Part shown: piece by piece, positions 16,376-25,361 of the stretch | How the letters are laid out: each line of letters opens with the position of its first letter | Numbering within the stretch: the first letter of the stretch is position 1 | From: CAZUFB01 sp964619775 | GTDB taxonomy: Bacteria; Actinomycetota; Coriobacteriia; Coriobacteriales; UMGS124 | Assembly (NCBI GenBank): GCA_964619775.1 | Contig: CAZUFB010000011.1 | Coordinates: 1 to 40,017, forward strand | DNA: 40,017 nucleotides | Direction: 5' to 3' | The notes under the pieces: generated by a model | Told to the model about the DNA's origin: nothing | Seen by the model: only the letters and a program-made list of their open reading frames with translations | Databases searched by the model: none | Made by a program: the position numbers and the translations under genes

Positions 16376-17315
16376 GGCGACCGCCTCCCTTCGCGGACGG
16401 GCCGGCCCCGATGGGCTCGTCTCCCATCAGGTCGACGAAGAACTCCTCGATGTCGCAGGAATGGGTGCGCAGCTCCGAGACCGCGATCCCGGCGCCGGCG
16501 AGCACGCGGCCCACTTCTTCGCCCGCAACGCCGCCCTCCACCCGCACGGCGTCGTCCTCCGTCACGGAGAGAAACGCCCGGGGGAGCGCGTCGGTCAGCA
16601 CCGACAGCGCCAGCTGCGGCCGGTCGCAGCGCACGAGCAGGTAGTCGGCGCAGGCGCGCTCGACCTCGGCGGCGGTCATGGTGCGCACGAGGCGTCCCTT
16701 GCGGATGACGCCGTAGTCGGTGACCATGCGCTCGAGCTGGTCGATGACATGCGAGCTCACGAACACCGTGATGCCCCGCGTCTGCGCCAGGCGCACGACG
16801 AGGTTGCGCACGTCGCGCACGCCCTGCGGGTCGAGCCCGTTGAACGGCTCGTCGAGCAGGAGAAGGTCGGGCGACCCCGTCAGCGCCAGGGCGAGCCCCA
16901 GGCGCTGCTTCATGCCCAGCGAGTAGGTTTTTGCGCGCATGTTCGCCACCTCGCCGAGTCCCACCAGGTCAAGCGTCTCGATGCAGGCCTTGCGCGCCTT
17001 GGGGACGCCCAGCGCCAGCGCCCGGTACATCATGTTGTCCATGCCGCTGAGGTTGGGCAGGACGCCCGGGTTCTCGATGACCGACCCCAGGCGTCGGCTC
17101 GTGGTGCCCGGCGCCTGGCGCTCCCCGAACAGCTCGATCTCGCCGGAGGTGGGCAGCACCATGCCGCAGAGCATCTTCATGGCGGTGGACTTGCCTGCCC
17201 CGTTGCGCCCCACGAAGCCGAAGATCGACCCGCGGGGCACGGCGAGGTCGAGGTGGTCCACCACCGGCCTGCCGCCGTAGACCTTGGTGAGGCCGGCGGT
17301 CCTGACGACGTCCAT
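16368..17315 (-). CDS. ABC transporter ATP-binding protein (antibiotic/lantibiotic type)
   Basis: A 315-residue ATPase. Walker A is GRNGAGKST (36-44), the signature is YSLGMKQRLGLALAL, Walker B is LLLLDEPFNGLDP, and the H-loop is FVSSHVID. A C-terminal extension of about 90 residues follows the ATPase core, as in the CcmA/BcrA-like group. I chose ATG 17315, with AAAGGGG upstream and the typical N-terminus TAGLTKVYGG; the frame stays open upstream without a better start. It pairs with the permease encoded directly downstream. A phased repeat array at 17401-17444 suggests activation by the adjacent OmpR-family regulator. Confidence 0.93.
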   Translation of the reverse strand: MDVVRTAGLTKVYGGRPVVDHLDLAVPRGSIFGFVGRNGAGKSTAMKMLCGMVLPTSGEIELFGERQAPGTTSRRLGSVIENPGVLPNLSGMDNMMYRALALGVPKARKACIETLDLVGLGEVANMRAKTYSLGMKQRLGLALALTGSPDLLLLDEPFNGLDPQGVRDVRNLVVRLAQTRGITVFVSSHVIDQLERMVTDYGVIRKGRLVRTMTAAEVERACADYLLVRCDRPQLALSVLTDALPRAFLSVTEDDAVRVEGGVAGEEVGRVLAGAGIAVSELRTHSCDIEEFFVDLMGDEPIGAGPSAKGGGRRA

Positions 17316-17400
17316 GCTCGTCCCCTTTCTTGTTCGAATCCCTTGTTCCCGATGGCGCCTTCGAGCATAGGGGGCGGGTTTGCGAAAACCTCCCGGCAAG

Positions 17401-17444
17401 GTATAAGAAAGGGAAACAGAAGGTTTAAGAAACCTATAAGACCA
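17401..17444 (-). promoter_or_regulatory. 11-bp-phased direct repeats upstream of the ABC transporter genes
   Basis: Four consecutive 11-bp blocks: GTATAAGAAAG (17401), GGAAACAGAAG (17412), GTTTAAGAAAC (17423) and CTATAAGACCA (17434). Blocks 1, 3 and 4 share TWTAAGA in the same register. Tandem sites at 11-bp and 22-bp spacing are what OmpR/PhoB-type regulators bind as dimers. The array lies 86 bp upstream of the ATPase start, in the only A+T-rich patch of a G+C-rich spacer, so it is a good operator candidate for the response regulator encoded next to it. Confidence 0.55.
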
Positions 17445-17576
17445 GGTGCAAAGGGGTGTTACCTGCTCTATGGCGGCCTGCGGGACTGCCGGGCGCGCAA
17501 AGACGCGCGGTGCTTTTCGGGGTGCCCCGGGGCGAACGGGCGGGACGGGCAAGGGGGCTGCCGGGAGTCGGCCCGG

Positions 17577-18380
17577 CTACTTTGCGAGTCCGGCCAGCTT
17601 GAAGCCGATGCCCCATACGGTTTGGACGTATCCTTCGGTGCCGGTGCCCTTGAGCTTCGCACGGATGTTGGAGACGTGCGTGTTGACGGTCTTTTCCTCG
17701 ACGGCAGGGGCCTCGTTCCAGGCGGCCTCGAACAGCTCCCGCTTGGTGAACACCTTGTGCGGGTGGCGCATAAGGGTGCAGACGATGGCGAACTCGATGC
17801 GCGTGAGCCGCACGGGCGTTCCACCGGCGGTGAAGGTGCGCGCCTCCTCGTCGACCTCCCAGGTTCCGTAGCGCAGGCGCGTCTCACCGCCGCCCGGCGC
17901 GGAGGTTCCCCCGTCGGCGGCCTCCCCGTCCGCGTCGGCCTCGCCGGCCGGGAAGGCGCCCTCGGGGCGCACGCGGCGCAGCAGGGCCTCGATGCGTGCG
18001 AGCAGCTCGTCGAGGTCGAACGGCTTTACAAGGTAGTCGTCGGCGCCCATCCGCAGCAGCGCGACCCTGTCGGCCACGGCCCCCTTCGCCGAGGTCACGA
18101 TGACCGGCGAGCCGCGGCGGGCGCGGATGAGAGCCACGACGTCCTCTCCGGGCATGCCCGGCAGCATGAGGTCGCAGACGGCCAGGTCGAACGGCGTGCC
18201 CGTCTCGACGAGCAGCCGGGCCTCGGTGCCCGAATACGCCGGCAGCACGGCGTAGCCCTCCTGTTTGAGCAGCGAGCACACCACGTCGCTGATGGAGGCG
18301 TCGTCTTCCACCACCAGGATGCATGCCCTGGTGCCGTCGTTGCCGGGCGCGCCGGCGCCGCCGATGTCCGATAAGCTCAT
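17577..18380 (-). CDS. Two-component response regulator, OmpR/PhoB family
   Basis: A 267-residue regulator. The receiver domain covers residues about 20-135, with acidic pair Asp26/27, phospho-acceptor Asp70 (VCDLMLPGMPG), the switch Ser/Thr in VTSAKG and Lys119 (VKPFD). A Gly/Ala/Glu-rich linker (about 138-165) leads to a winged-helix output domain with RLTRIEFAIVCTLMRHPHKVFTKREL and VNTHVSNIRAKL. AAGGAGG precedes ATG 18380. It should pair with the kinase encoded at 14591-15478 and control the intervening ABC transporter. A 6-bp hairpin (17560-17577) overlaps the stop codon and may attenuate read-through into the spacer before the transporter genes. Confidence 0.93.
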   Translation of the reverse strand: MSLSDIGGAGAPGNDGTRACILVVEDDASISDVVCSLLKQEGYAVLPAYSGTEARLLVETGTPFDLAVCDLMLPGMPGEDVVALIRARRGSPVIVTSAKGAVADRVALLRMGADDYLVKPFDLDELLARIEALLRRVRPEGAFPAGEADADGEAADGGTSAPGGGETRLRYGTWEVDEEARTFTAGGTPVRLTRIEFAIVCTLMRHPHKVFTKRELFEAAWNEAPAVEEKTVNTHVSNIRAKLKGTGTEGYVQTVWGIGFKLAGLAK

Positions 18381-18850
18381 GCCGCCCTCCTTGCGGTGCG
18401 TGCGGGTTTGCGTGCGGGCCGCAGCCGCGACGCGGATCCGGTCCCGGCCTGCCGTGCGGAATGCGCGCCTGCAGGGCCGGTCTCCGTCGATGGGCCATCT
18501 TACCAGCGCCGCGCCTGCGCGCAAAGCCTCCCTGCACCGGCCGAACGTCCATACGGGCGGGTCTCGAGCCGTGCGTTGTCGTGGAGCCGCGGCCGCCGCA
18601 GGAGCTGATGGGGCTGTCCGGCATGAGCGACGGGATGCTCCGCCCGATGATGCCGCCCGTGGACTCGGTCAAGCGGTGGCAGGCTCCCCGACGACGGGCG
18701 TCGCGGGCGGGCAGGAGGCGCCGTGGAAATCTCCGCGCCGGCGGGCTTGCCGCCGATAGATGCCGCTGGATGTGGTATCGTACATATGTTCTAATTCAAG
18801 GACGGCGCCGGCGTCTGGTGGCGGCGGGCCATGGGCCGAAAGGAGGGGCG
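18381..18850. promoter_or_regulatory. Intergenic region upstream of the TerB-type cassette
   Basis: 470 bp between the divergent response-regulator gene and the cassette. It is G+C-rich except for an A+T-rich patch at about 18775-18800 that contains TATCGT and the palindrome ACATATGT (18782-18789), 50-70 bp before the first cassette gene. This is the likely promoter or operator; no good -35 is seen. I see no gene here. Confidence 0.3.
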
Positions 18851-20521
18851 ATGCCGGCAGGGCGGCGCACAGTCGATGCGCGCAAGGTCCTCGAGCAGGT
18901 TCTTGCCGACCCGCGGCTCGCCCGCAACGAGCACCTGGCCGGCGGCCGCTTCAGCTCGCGCGTCTACGGCGACGAGCCCATCCTCAAGACCGGCCGCCAA
19001 ATGCTGGAGGAGGCCGCCCTGCCGCCCGTCTACCGGGAAGCCCGCGCACTGGCCGGAGGGGGCCTCGCGTCGCGCACGCAGCGCGACCGGCTGTTCTTTC
19101 TCCAGGGGACGGTTTTGGCCGACGCCGAGGACGACTGCCCCTACCGCGGTTCGTTCGAGCAGTACTATCCGACCTATCAGGGTATGTCCGACCGGCAGCT
19201 GCGCGGCTACGTCACCTGGCGCACGCAGGTTCGCCGCGGTTCCGTGGAGCCCGCCCCCGTCCCCTATGCGTTCGTGTACGTCTACGAGCTGCTCAACGGC
19301 ATCGGCGTCGGTTCGTGCGAGGAGGGCTTCTCCGCATTGCGGGGCTTCTGGGGAGCTTGGCGCTCATTTGACGCGATGCTCGACCGCTACATGCGGCGCT
19401 GGCTGTGCGACTATGCGGTGTACCACGGCCTCGACGTCGCGCTTGTGGCCGATGACGAGCTGTTGGGGGGCGACATCGCGGCCGACCGGGCGCTACTCGT
19501 GCTGGCCGACCCCTCGGACCGCGACGAGGGGGAGCGCTTCGCCGCCCTCGCCGAGCTGGCGGGTTATCGCGTGCTCGGGTCGCGTTTCTACAAGAATCAC
19601 CCCGACGACCTGATGCACGTGGCGCTTGCCGTGCTCGCCCGCCTTGAGGCGTACTACCGCAAGAATCGCAAGCACGGCTTGTACGAGACGCTTTTCGGCT
19701 GCCGGGCGACGCTGCCGTGCGAGCTGTTCGCCTCGGCGGTGTTCTATGAGCCGGTGCGCCACTCCGACGTGGTGTACGACCTGGGGCCGCTGCGCCGCTA
19801 CACCTGCACGCGCGGGGTATGGACCTGCGAGCGCTGTTCGGGCGGCCGGGGTGCCGGCGCCAAGCTCGGAAACGTGGTGAAGGCGGTGGACGCCCGCATG
19901 CGCGCACGCTACGGGTTCGCCGCGCCGCTCAAGGACCCGCCGACGCCGAAGTACCTGGCGGCCATCATCGAGCGCGAGATAGACGCCTGGATTTCTTGGA
20001 AGGCGGCCCACGCCCCGCGGCGTATCGAGATCGACCGCGCCAAGCTGGGCGGCATCCGTCGCGCCGCCGCCGAGACCTGCGAAGAGCTGCTTGTGGACGA
20101 GGAGCGCGGCGAAGTGGGCGCCAGGGGCGGCGAGGGGGCGCCTGCCGCACAAGGCGCAGTGGCGGGCCTGGCGGGCGCGACGGCGTCGGAAACGCCTGCA
20201 CCGGAGGCGCCCGCCGCGGCTGCGCCCGCCGCGCCGCCACCCGGTCTGGCCGCCGCGACCGCCGGCGACGCGCCCGCGTCCGGTTCGCCTGCGCCCTTCG
20301 GCCTGACGGAGCCCGAGCTGGCGCTGCTGCGCCGTCTGGTGGACGGGCTGCCCTGCGGCGACGCGCCCGCCGGGTGCGGCACGACGGTCGACATGCTGGT
20401 CGACGGCATCAACGAGAAGCTCTTCGACCTGCTGGGCGACACCGCCCTCGAGTTCTCGGGCGGCGTGCTGTCCATCGTCGACGACTACCTTGAAGACGTG
20501 AGAGGAGCCCTGCTGGCATGA
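18851..20521 (+). CDS. TerB-N / TerB-C domain protein, first gene of a three-gene cassette
   Basis: A 556-residue protein. Residues about 80-290 resemble the TerB-N domain (CPYRGSFEQYYPTYQGMS, SDRQLRGYVTWRTQVRRG, then AFVYVYELLNGIG), and the last 75 residues look like TerB-C (LRRLVDGLP, INEKLFDLLGDTALEF, IVDDYLEDV). Between them lies a Cys-containing middle part (TRGVWTCERCSG) and an Ala/Pro-rich linker (about 415-480). TerB-N/C proteins occur outside classical tellurite operons, next to helicases and ATPases, and have been proposed to act in DNA-centred stress or defence responses. A strong ribosome site (AAAGGAGGGG) precedes ATG 18851. The stop overlaps the next ATG by 4 bp (ATGA), so the genes are coupled. 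The molecular activity is unknown. Confidence 0.85.
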   Translation: MPAGRRTVDARKVLEQVLADPRLARNEHLAGGRFSSRVYGDEPILKTGRQMLEEAALPPVYREARALAGGGLASRTQRDRLFFLQGTVLADAEDDCPYRGSFEQYYPTYQGMSDRQLRGYVTWRTQVRRGSVEPAPVPYAFVYVYELLNGIGVGSCEEGFSALRGFWGAWRSFDAMLDRYMRRWLCDYAVYHGLDVALVADDELLGGDIAADRALLVLADPSDRDEGERFAALAELAGYRVLGSRFYKNHPDDLMHVALAVLARLEAYYRKNRKHGLYETLFGCRATLPCELFASAVFYEPVRHSDVVYDLGPLRRYTCTRGVWTCERCSGGRGAGAKLGNVVKAVDARMRARYGFAAPLKDPPTPKYLAAIIEREIDAWISWKAAHAPRRIEIDRAKLGGIRRAAAETCEELLVDEERGEVGARGGEGAPAAQGAVAGLAGATASETPAPEAPAAAAPAAPPPGLAAATAGDAPASGSPAPFGLTEPELALLRRLVDGLPCGDAPAGCGTTVDMLVDGINEKLFDLLGDTALEFSGGVLSIVDDYLEDVRGALLA

Positions 20522-21948
20522 GTTCGAGTGAGACCGCCGCGATGGCGCAGGCCGCGCCCGCCGCCAAAGTGCCCAAGCGCATCGCGGCCACCATCGTCAA
20601 CTCGCTCAAGGGCGGCGTGGTCCCGCGCATCGGCCTGCCCTACATCACGGTGGGCCGCGAGTTCGAGATCAAGGCCCTGCTGCACGACCTCGACCTTGTT
20701 GCCGAGGGCGGCGCGTCCTTCCGGTTCCTCGTGGGGCGCTACGGCAGCGGCAAGAGCTTTTTGCTGCAGACCATCCGCAACCACGCGATGGGCAGGGGCT
20801 TCGTGGTGGCCGACGCCGACCTGTCGCCCGAGCGGCGCCTGCAGGGCACCAAGGGACAGGGGCTGGCCACCTACCGCGAGCTGATTCGCAACCTGTCCAC
20901 CAAGACGCGCCCCGAGGGCGGTGCGCTCATGCTCGTCCTCGACCGCTGGATCAGCAGCGTCCAGAGCGAGACGGCCCTCGCGTCGGGGCTCGACGCGCGC
21001 GACCCTGCCTTTGCCGGGCAGGTCGAGCGGCGCATCCTCGAGGTCGTCCGGTCGCTGCAGGAGCTGGTCCACGGGTACGACTTCGCGCGGCTGCTCACGC
21101 TTTACTACCGGGCCTACCTCGACGGGGACGACGAGACCAAGGGGCGCGTCGCCAAATGGTTCCGCGGGGAGTACCGCACCAAGGCCGAGGCGCGTGCTGA
21201 GCTTGGCGTGGCCATCGTCATCACCGACGACGACTGGTACGACTACCTCAAGCTCTTCGCGGCCTTTCTCAAAGGGGCCGGCTACGAGGGCCTGATCGTG
21301 CTCGTCGACGAGCTGGTGAACCTCTACAAGATCCCGAACAGCGTGGCGCGCCAGTACAACTACGAGAAGCTGCTCGCCATGTACAACGACACCCTGCAGG
21401 GGCGTGCGAGCCACCTGGGCATCGTGATGAGCGGCACACCCCAGGCTGTCGAGGACCGCCGCCGCGGGCTTTACAGCTACGAGGCCCTCCGCTCGCGCCT
21501 CGCCCAGGGGCGCTTCGGCCGCGAGGGGCTGCGCGACCTGCTCGCCCCGGTTATCCAGCTCGAGCCGCTGACCTACGAGGAGCTGCTCGTGCTCTGCGAG
21601 AAGCTGGCCGACATCCATGCGGGGCTGTTCGCCTACAGCCGCACGCTTGCCGAAGACGACCTGGTCGAGTTCTTACAGCTCGAGTTCGGCCGCGTGGGGG
21701 CCGAAAGCCACCTCACCCCGCGCGAGGTGATTCGCGATTTCATCGAGCTGCTCGACATCGTCTATCAAAATCCCCGCGTGGGGATTGCCGAGCTGCTGCG
21801 GTCCGACGGGTTCGAGCATGCCGGGCCTCAGGCGCCCGAGGACGACCCGGTCGCCGTGCGGGTCGGCCCCGCGGACGCGCCGGCGACGCTGCGCACCCCC
21901 GCCGACCGGCCTGTCGGCGTCCGTCGGTTTGCCGAGTTCGAGCTGTAG
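20518..21948 (+). CDS. BrxD-like ATP-binding protein (DUF2791, BREX ATPase family)
   Basis: A 476-residue P-loop ATPase. Walker A is GRYGSGKSF (73-81) and the Walker B strand is GLIVLVDELVNLY (about 258-270). The N-terminal IVNSLKGGVVPRIGLPYITVGRE, the DADLSPERRLQG block and YRELIRNLSTKT are characteristic of the DUF2791/BrxD group. In type 2 BREX phage-defence loci BrxD is found with the helicase BrxHI; here the same pair is accompanied by a TerB-N/C protein, and no BREX methylase (PglX) or phosphatase (PglZ) is present. It probably forms an ATP-driven module with the helicase encoded downstream (inference). Fourteen bases separate its stop from the helicase start. Confidence 0.88.
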   Translation: MSSSETAAMAQAAPAAKVPKRIAATIVNSLKGGVVPRIGLPYITVGREFEIKALLHDLDLVAEGGASFRFLVGRYGSGKSFLLQTIRNHAMGRGFVVADADLSPERRLQGTKGQGLATYRELIRNLSTKTRPEGGALMLVLDRWISSVQSETALASGLDARDPAFAGQVERRILEVVRSLQELVHGYDFARLLTLYYRAYLDGDDETKGRVAKWFRGEYRTKAEARAELGVAIVITDDDWYDYLKLFAAFLKGAGYEGLIVLVDELVNLYKIPNSVARQYNYEKLLAMYNDTLQGRASHLGIVMSGTPQAVEDRRRGLYSYEALRSRLAQGRFGREGLRDLLAPVIQLEPLTYEELLVLCEKLADIHAGLFAYSRTLAEDDLVEFLQLEFGRVGAESHLTPREVIRDFIELLDIVYQNPRVGIAELLRSDGFEHAGPQAPEDDPVAVRVGPADAPATLRTPADRPVGVRRFAEFEL

Positions 21949-21962
21949 CGGGTGCGGCGGCG

Positions 21963-24601
21963 ATGGGCGTCTTCGACCGCTATGCCCCGTTCGTGCAGGA
22001 CTTCATCTACCGGCACGAATGGGAATCGTTGCGCGCCGCGCAGGTGGCGGCGGGCGACGCCATCTTCAACACCGACGAAAACGTGCTGCTGTGCGCCTCC
22101 ACGGCGTCGGGGAAGACCGAGGCGGTGTTCTTCCCCATACTCACGCTGTTTTCCGAGGACCCTCCCGCCTCGGTGGGCGCTCTCTACATCGGCCCGCTCA
22201 AGGCGCTCATCAACGACCAGTTTGCGCGCCTCAACGACCTGTGCGCCGAGGCCGGCATCCCCGTGTGGCACTGGCACGGGGATGTGGCGCAGTCGCACAA
22301 GGCGCGCCTGCTCAAGCATCCGTCGGGCATCCTGCAGATCACGCCCGAGTCGCTCGAGGCGCTGCTGCTCCACAAGCACTCCGCGATCGGCCGGCTCTTC
22401 GGCGACCTTAGGTTCGTCGTCGTCGACGAGGTGCACTCGCTGCTGAGGGGCGACCGCGGCGGGCAGACGCTGTGCCTCGTCGAGCGCCTGGGGCGGCTTG
22501 CCGGCGTCAACCCCCGGCGCGTCGGGCTTTCGGCGACCATCGGCGACCCCGAGCTCACCGGCAGGCTCCTTGCCGCCGGGTCGGGTCGGGGTACGGTGAT
22601 CCCGCAGGTGCAGGACAAAGGCCAAACCTGGCGGCTCTCGATGGAGCACTTCTACGTACGCGGGCCGCAGGCAGGCGAGCGCACCTGGGAGGAGCGCCGC
22701 GACGCCGCGCGCGCCGCCGGTCGGCAGGCCGCCCAGGCGGCGCTCGACGAGGCGCGCCTGCGCCGCCAGGCCGAATGGATGGCGTCGGCGATGCGCGTCG
22801 AACGTCCCGGGCTTCCGGTCGTTCCGGGCGAGGTGGAGGCAGAGGTCGTGGGATGCGGCGTGCTCGGCGTAGACGAGCCACCCGGGACGCCTTCGACGTC
22901 CGGTGCCCTTGCCGACGTCGTCGCGCCCGACGCCCTCCCAGCCGGAGGGGCGTCGGGGCTTTCCGTCGAGCTGGCCGCCCCGCACGTGCCGCTTGCGGCT
23001 GCGAGCGACACGGCCCCCGAGGCGGCCGACCCCGGCATCGGATATATCTTTGAGCACACGCGCGACAAGAAATGCCTGGTCTTCGTCAACTCGCGGGAGG
23101 AGTGCGAAACGGTCACCACGACGTTGCGCCAGTACTGCGAAGCCGTGCACGAGCCCGACCGGTTCCTCATCCACCACGGCAACCTGTCGGCGTCGTATCG
23201 CCAGACGGCCGAGGAGGCGATGAAGGACGACGCGTGCCTCTTCACGACCGTCACCACCGCCACGCTCGAGCTCGGCATCGACATCGGGCGGCTCGAGCGT
23301 GCGTTTCAGATAGACGCCCCCTTCACGGTGTCGTCGTTTCTGCAGCGTATGGGCCGCACCGGGCGTCGCGGCCTGCCGTCCGAGATGTGGTTCGTCATGC
23401 GCGAGGACGAACCCGAAGCCCGCGCGATGCTGCCTGAGAGCGTCCCGTGGAAGCTTCTCCAGGGTATCGCCCTCGTCCAGCTTTACCTCGAGGAACGCTG
23501 GGTTGAGCCGCCGAACCCCGACCGGCTGCCCTACAGCCTGCTCTACCATCAGACGATGGCGACGCTGGCGAGCTGCGGCGAGCTGTCGCCTGCGGGCCTG
23601 GCCGAACGCGTGCTCACCCTCAGCCCTTTCGGGCGCGTCTCGCTCGACGATTTTCGCACGCTGCTGCGCCACCTCGTCGAGACCGACCACATCGAGCGAA
23701 CCGAGCGCGGCGGCCTTATCGTGGGGCTGGCCGGCGAGCGCCTCACGAACTCGTTCAAGTTCTATGCGGTGTTCCAGGAAAACGAGGAGTACACCGTACG
23801 CAGCGAGTCCCAGGAGCTCGGCACCATCGTGATGCCCCCGCCGGCCGGGGAGCGTATCGCGCTGGCAGGTCACGTATGGGTGGTCGAGGAGGTCGACCAC
23901 AGGCGCCATCTCGTCTACTGCACCCAGGTCAAAGGACGTGTGCCTGCCTATTTTGGCGACTGCCCCGGCGACATCAACACCAACGTGCTCGAACGCATGC
24001 GTGCCGCCCTGCGCGAGGACGCGGTCTACCCCTACCTCATGGGCAACGCCGTCGCCCGCCTCGCCCAGGCGCGCCACGTCGCCGCCAACGCCGGCATCGA
24101 CCGCGAGCCGCTCGTCTGTCTGGGCGGCGACTACTGGTGCCTGTTTCCCTGGCTGGGGAGCTACGCCTTTTTGGCACTCGAGCGGTTCCTCAAGCTGCGC
24201 TGTGCCGACCGGCTCGGCATCAAGGGGCTCGACGCGTCGCGGCCCTACTTCATNNNNNNNNNNNNNNNNNNNNNNNNNNNNNNNNNNNNNNNNNNNNNNN
24301 NNNNNNNNNNNNNNNNNNNNNNNNNNNNNNNNNNNNNNNNNNNNNNNNNNNNNGGCTCGACGCGTCGCGGCCCTACTTCATCCAGTTCCGCATGGCCCCG
24401 GGCATGGATGAGAAGGCGTTCTTCCGTGTGGTGAAGGAGGAGGCGGCGGTCGACTTCGACCCGATGGAGCTCGTCTATCCCGGCGAGGTGCCGCTTTTCG
24501 AGAAGTACGACCCTTTCCTGCCCGAGGAGCTCGTGCGCAAGGGTTTCGCCTACGGCGTGCTCGACGTCGAGGGCATGCGCGAGCGCGTGCTCGGGTGGTG
24601 A
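21963..24601 (+). CDS. Lhr/BrxHI-like superfamily II DEAD/DEAH helicase, interrupted by an assembly gap
   Basis: Motifs in order: I ASTASGKTEA (about 46-55), Ia IGPLKALINDQ, Ib ITPESLEALL, II DEVH (154-157), III LSATIGD, IV CLVFVNSREE, V TATLELGIDIG and VI QRMGRTGRRG (about 460-469). A winged-helix and Lhr-type C-terminal part follow. A 130-residue insertion after the first RecA lobe contains an Arg-rich helix and an Ala/Pro-rich linker. The 100-N gap at 24254-24353 breaks the frame. The 28 bases before the gap recur exactly after it; merging them gives a continuous frame (RPYF then IQFRMAPGMDEK) to TGA 24601, about 836 residues. The gene is therefore probably intact. It should translocate on nucleic acid as the motor of the three-gene cassette. 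Confidence 0.88.
24226..24381. other. Scaffold gap (100 N) with duplicated 28-bp contig ends
   Basis: N bases occupy 24254-24353. Positions 24226-24253 and 24354-24381 are identical (28 bp, starting GGCTCGACGCG). This is the signature of two overlapping contig ends that were joined with a fixed-size gap rather than merged. Removing 24254-24381 restores the helicase frame. Confidence 0.9.
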
Positions 24602-24604
24602 GGG

Positions 24605-24632
24605 GATGCCGGTCGTCCGCGCGGCCGGCATC
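24605..24632 (+). terminator. Hairpin after the TerB-type cassette
   Basis: GATGCCGG (24605-24612) and CCGGCATC (24625-24632) form a perfect 8-bp stem, extendable by one G-T pair, starting three bases after the helicase stop. There is no U-tract. It probably ends the cassette transcript or protects its 3' end. Confidence 0.42.
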
Positions 24633-24830
24633 GGATCCGCTCGCACCCCACCCGGGGCCGGTTCGCGTGCGTCCCTGGAAGAATTTGCGCTACTGACACG
24701 GTGGGAGGGCAGACGGTCCTCCCGTCCCACTCGCTTTATCGGCGATGCTCCGGTTCCGGAAGACGATGGCCGGACACAGCCGCTGTCCTGTCCGGCGATG
24801 AACGGTGGCTACGGCCCGTGGCGGGGAGTG

Positions 24831-25361
24831 TCACGATACGGCCTCGTCATGGGAGCCCAGGCGACAGGGGTTCTCGCACACATGTTCTTCAAGAGCGCAG
24901 TGCCAGGTTTGACCGTCCAGTTCGAAATCCTCGTATGCGATGCGACGGGTCTCCTTGAGCCATGCGAAGAAATCGTCGGGGCGTCGGGCGGGGACGGACG
25001 AGCGGGAGAACCCGGCGACATCTCGGGTCAGGATGAACATCGCGCCGATCTTTTGGGCGGCCACGGTGACGAGACAGTCCTCGAAGTCGGGCCAGGCTGC
25101 CTTGGCCGCTTGGGCAATGTCGTCCTCGTCGATTGAGCAGACGTGCAGAAACGACAGACTTTCGAGGAACGCCCCCTGCAGGTCGGCGCTCGGGATTGCC
25201 TTTACGAGGACGTAGAACACGTCGGTGAACGATTTTGCCGAAGCCCACAGCTCAACGTCCCGGAACCAGGCGGCGCTCCGCAGGCGCTTCCAGGCGGTGA
25301 AAAACGGTTCGCGGCGTGCGAAGTAGTCGATGAGCAGGTTGGTGTCAAGCAAGAGCCTCAT
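24831..25361 (-). CDS. PIN-domain toxin, probable ribonuclease of a toxin-antitoxin pair
   Basis: A 176-residue PIN protein. Acidic residues line up with the PIN active site: Asp6 in LLLDTNLLIDYF, a Glu/Asp in the central helices (KSFTDVFYVL), the DFEDCLVTVAAQ block and TRDVAGF. These nucleases cut RNA in a Mg-dependent way. I chose ATG 25361, which starts at the canonical MRLLLDTN and overlaps the upstream antitoxin gene by 17 bp, a typical toxin-antitoxin coupling. The C-terminal extension after residue about 140 is longer than in compact VapC proteins. It lies just downstream of, and opposite to, the TerB/BrxD/helicase cassette, consistent with a plasticity zone. Confidence 0.88.
   Translation of the reverse strand: MRLLLDTNLLIDYFARREPFFTAWKRLRSAAWFRDVELWASAKSFTDVFYVLVKAIPSADLQGAFLESLSFLHVCSIDEDDIAQAAKAAWPDFEDCLVTVAAQKIGAMFILTRDVAGFSRSSVPARRPDDFFAWLKETRRIAYEDFELDGQTWHCALEEHVCENPCRLGSHDEAVS

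Noticed and set aside
17325..17350. T-loop-like TGTTCGAATCCC suggesting a tRNA
   Set aside because: No acceptor, anticodon or D-arm pairing can be built around it on either strand; it lies in the leader of the ABC ATPase gene. I found no tRNA or rRNA gene in the window.
18851..20521. Tellurite-resistance operon
   Set aside because: TerB-N/C domains alone do not indicate tellurite resistance; no TerA, TerC, TerD or TerZ genes are nearby.
24226..24381. 28-bp direct repeat as an attachment-site or transposon duplication
   Set aside because: It abuts a 100-N scaffold gap on both sides and merging it restores the helicase frame, so it is an assembly overlap.
20518..24601. Full BREX system
   Set aside because: BrxD-like and BrxHI-like genes are present, but there is no PglX methylase, PglZ, BrxA/B/C or protease in the window, so only a BREX-related module is claimed.
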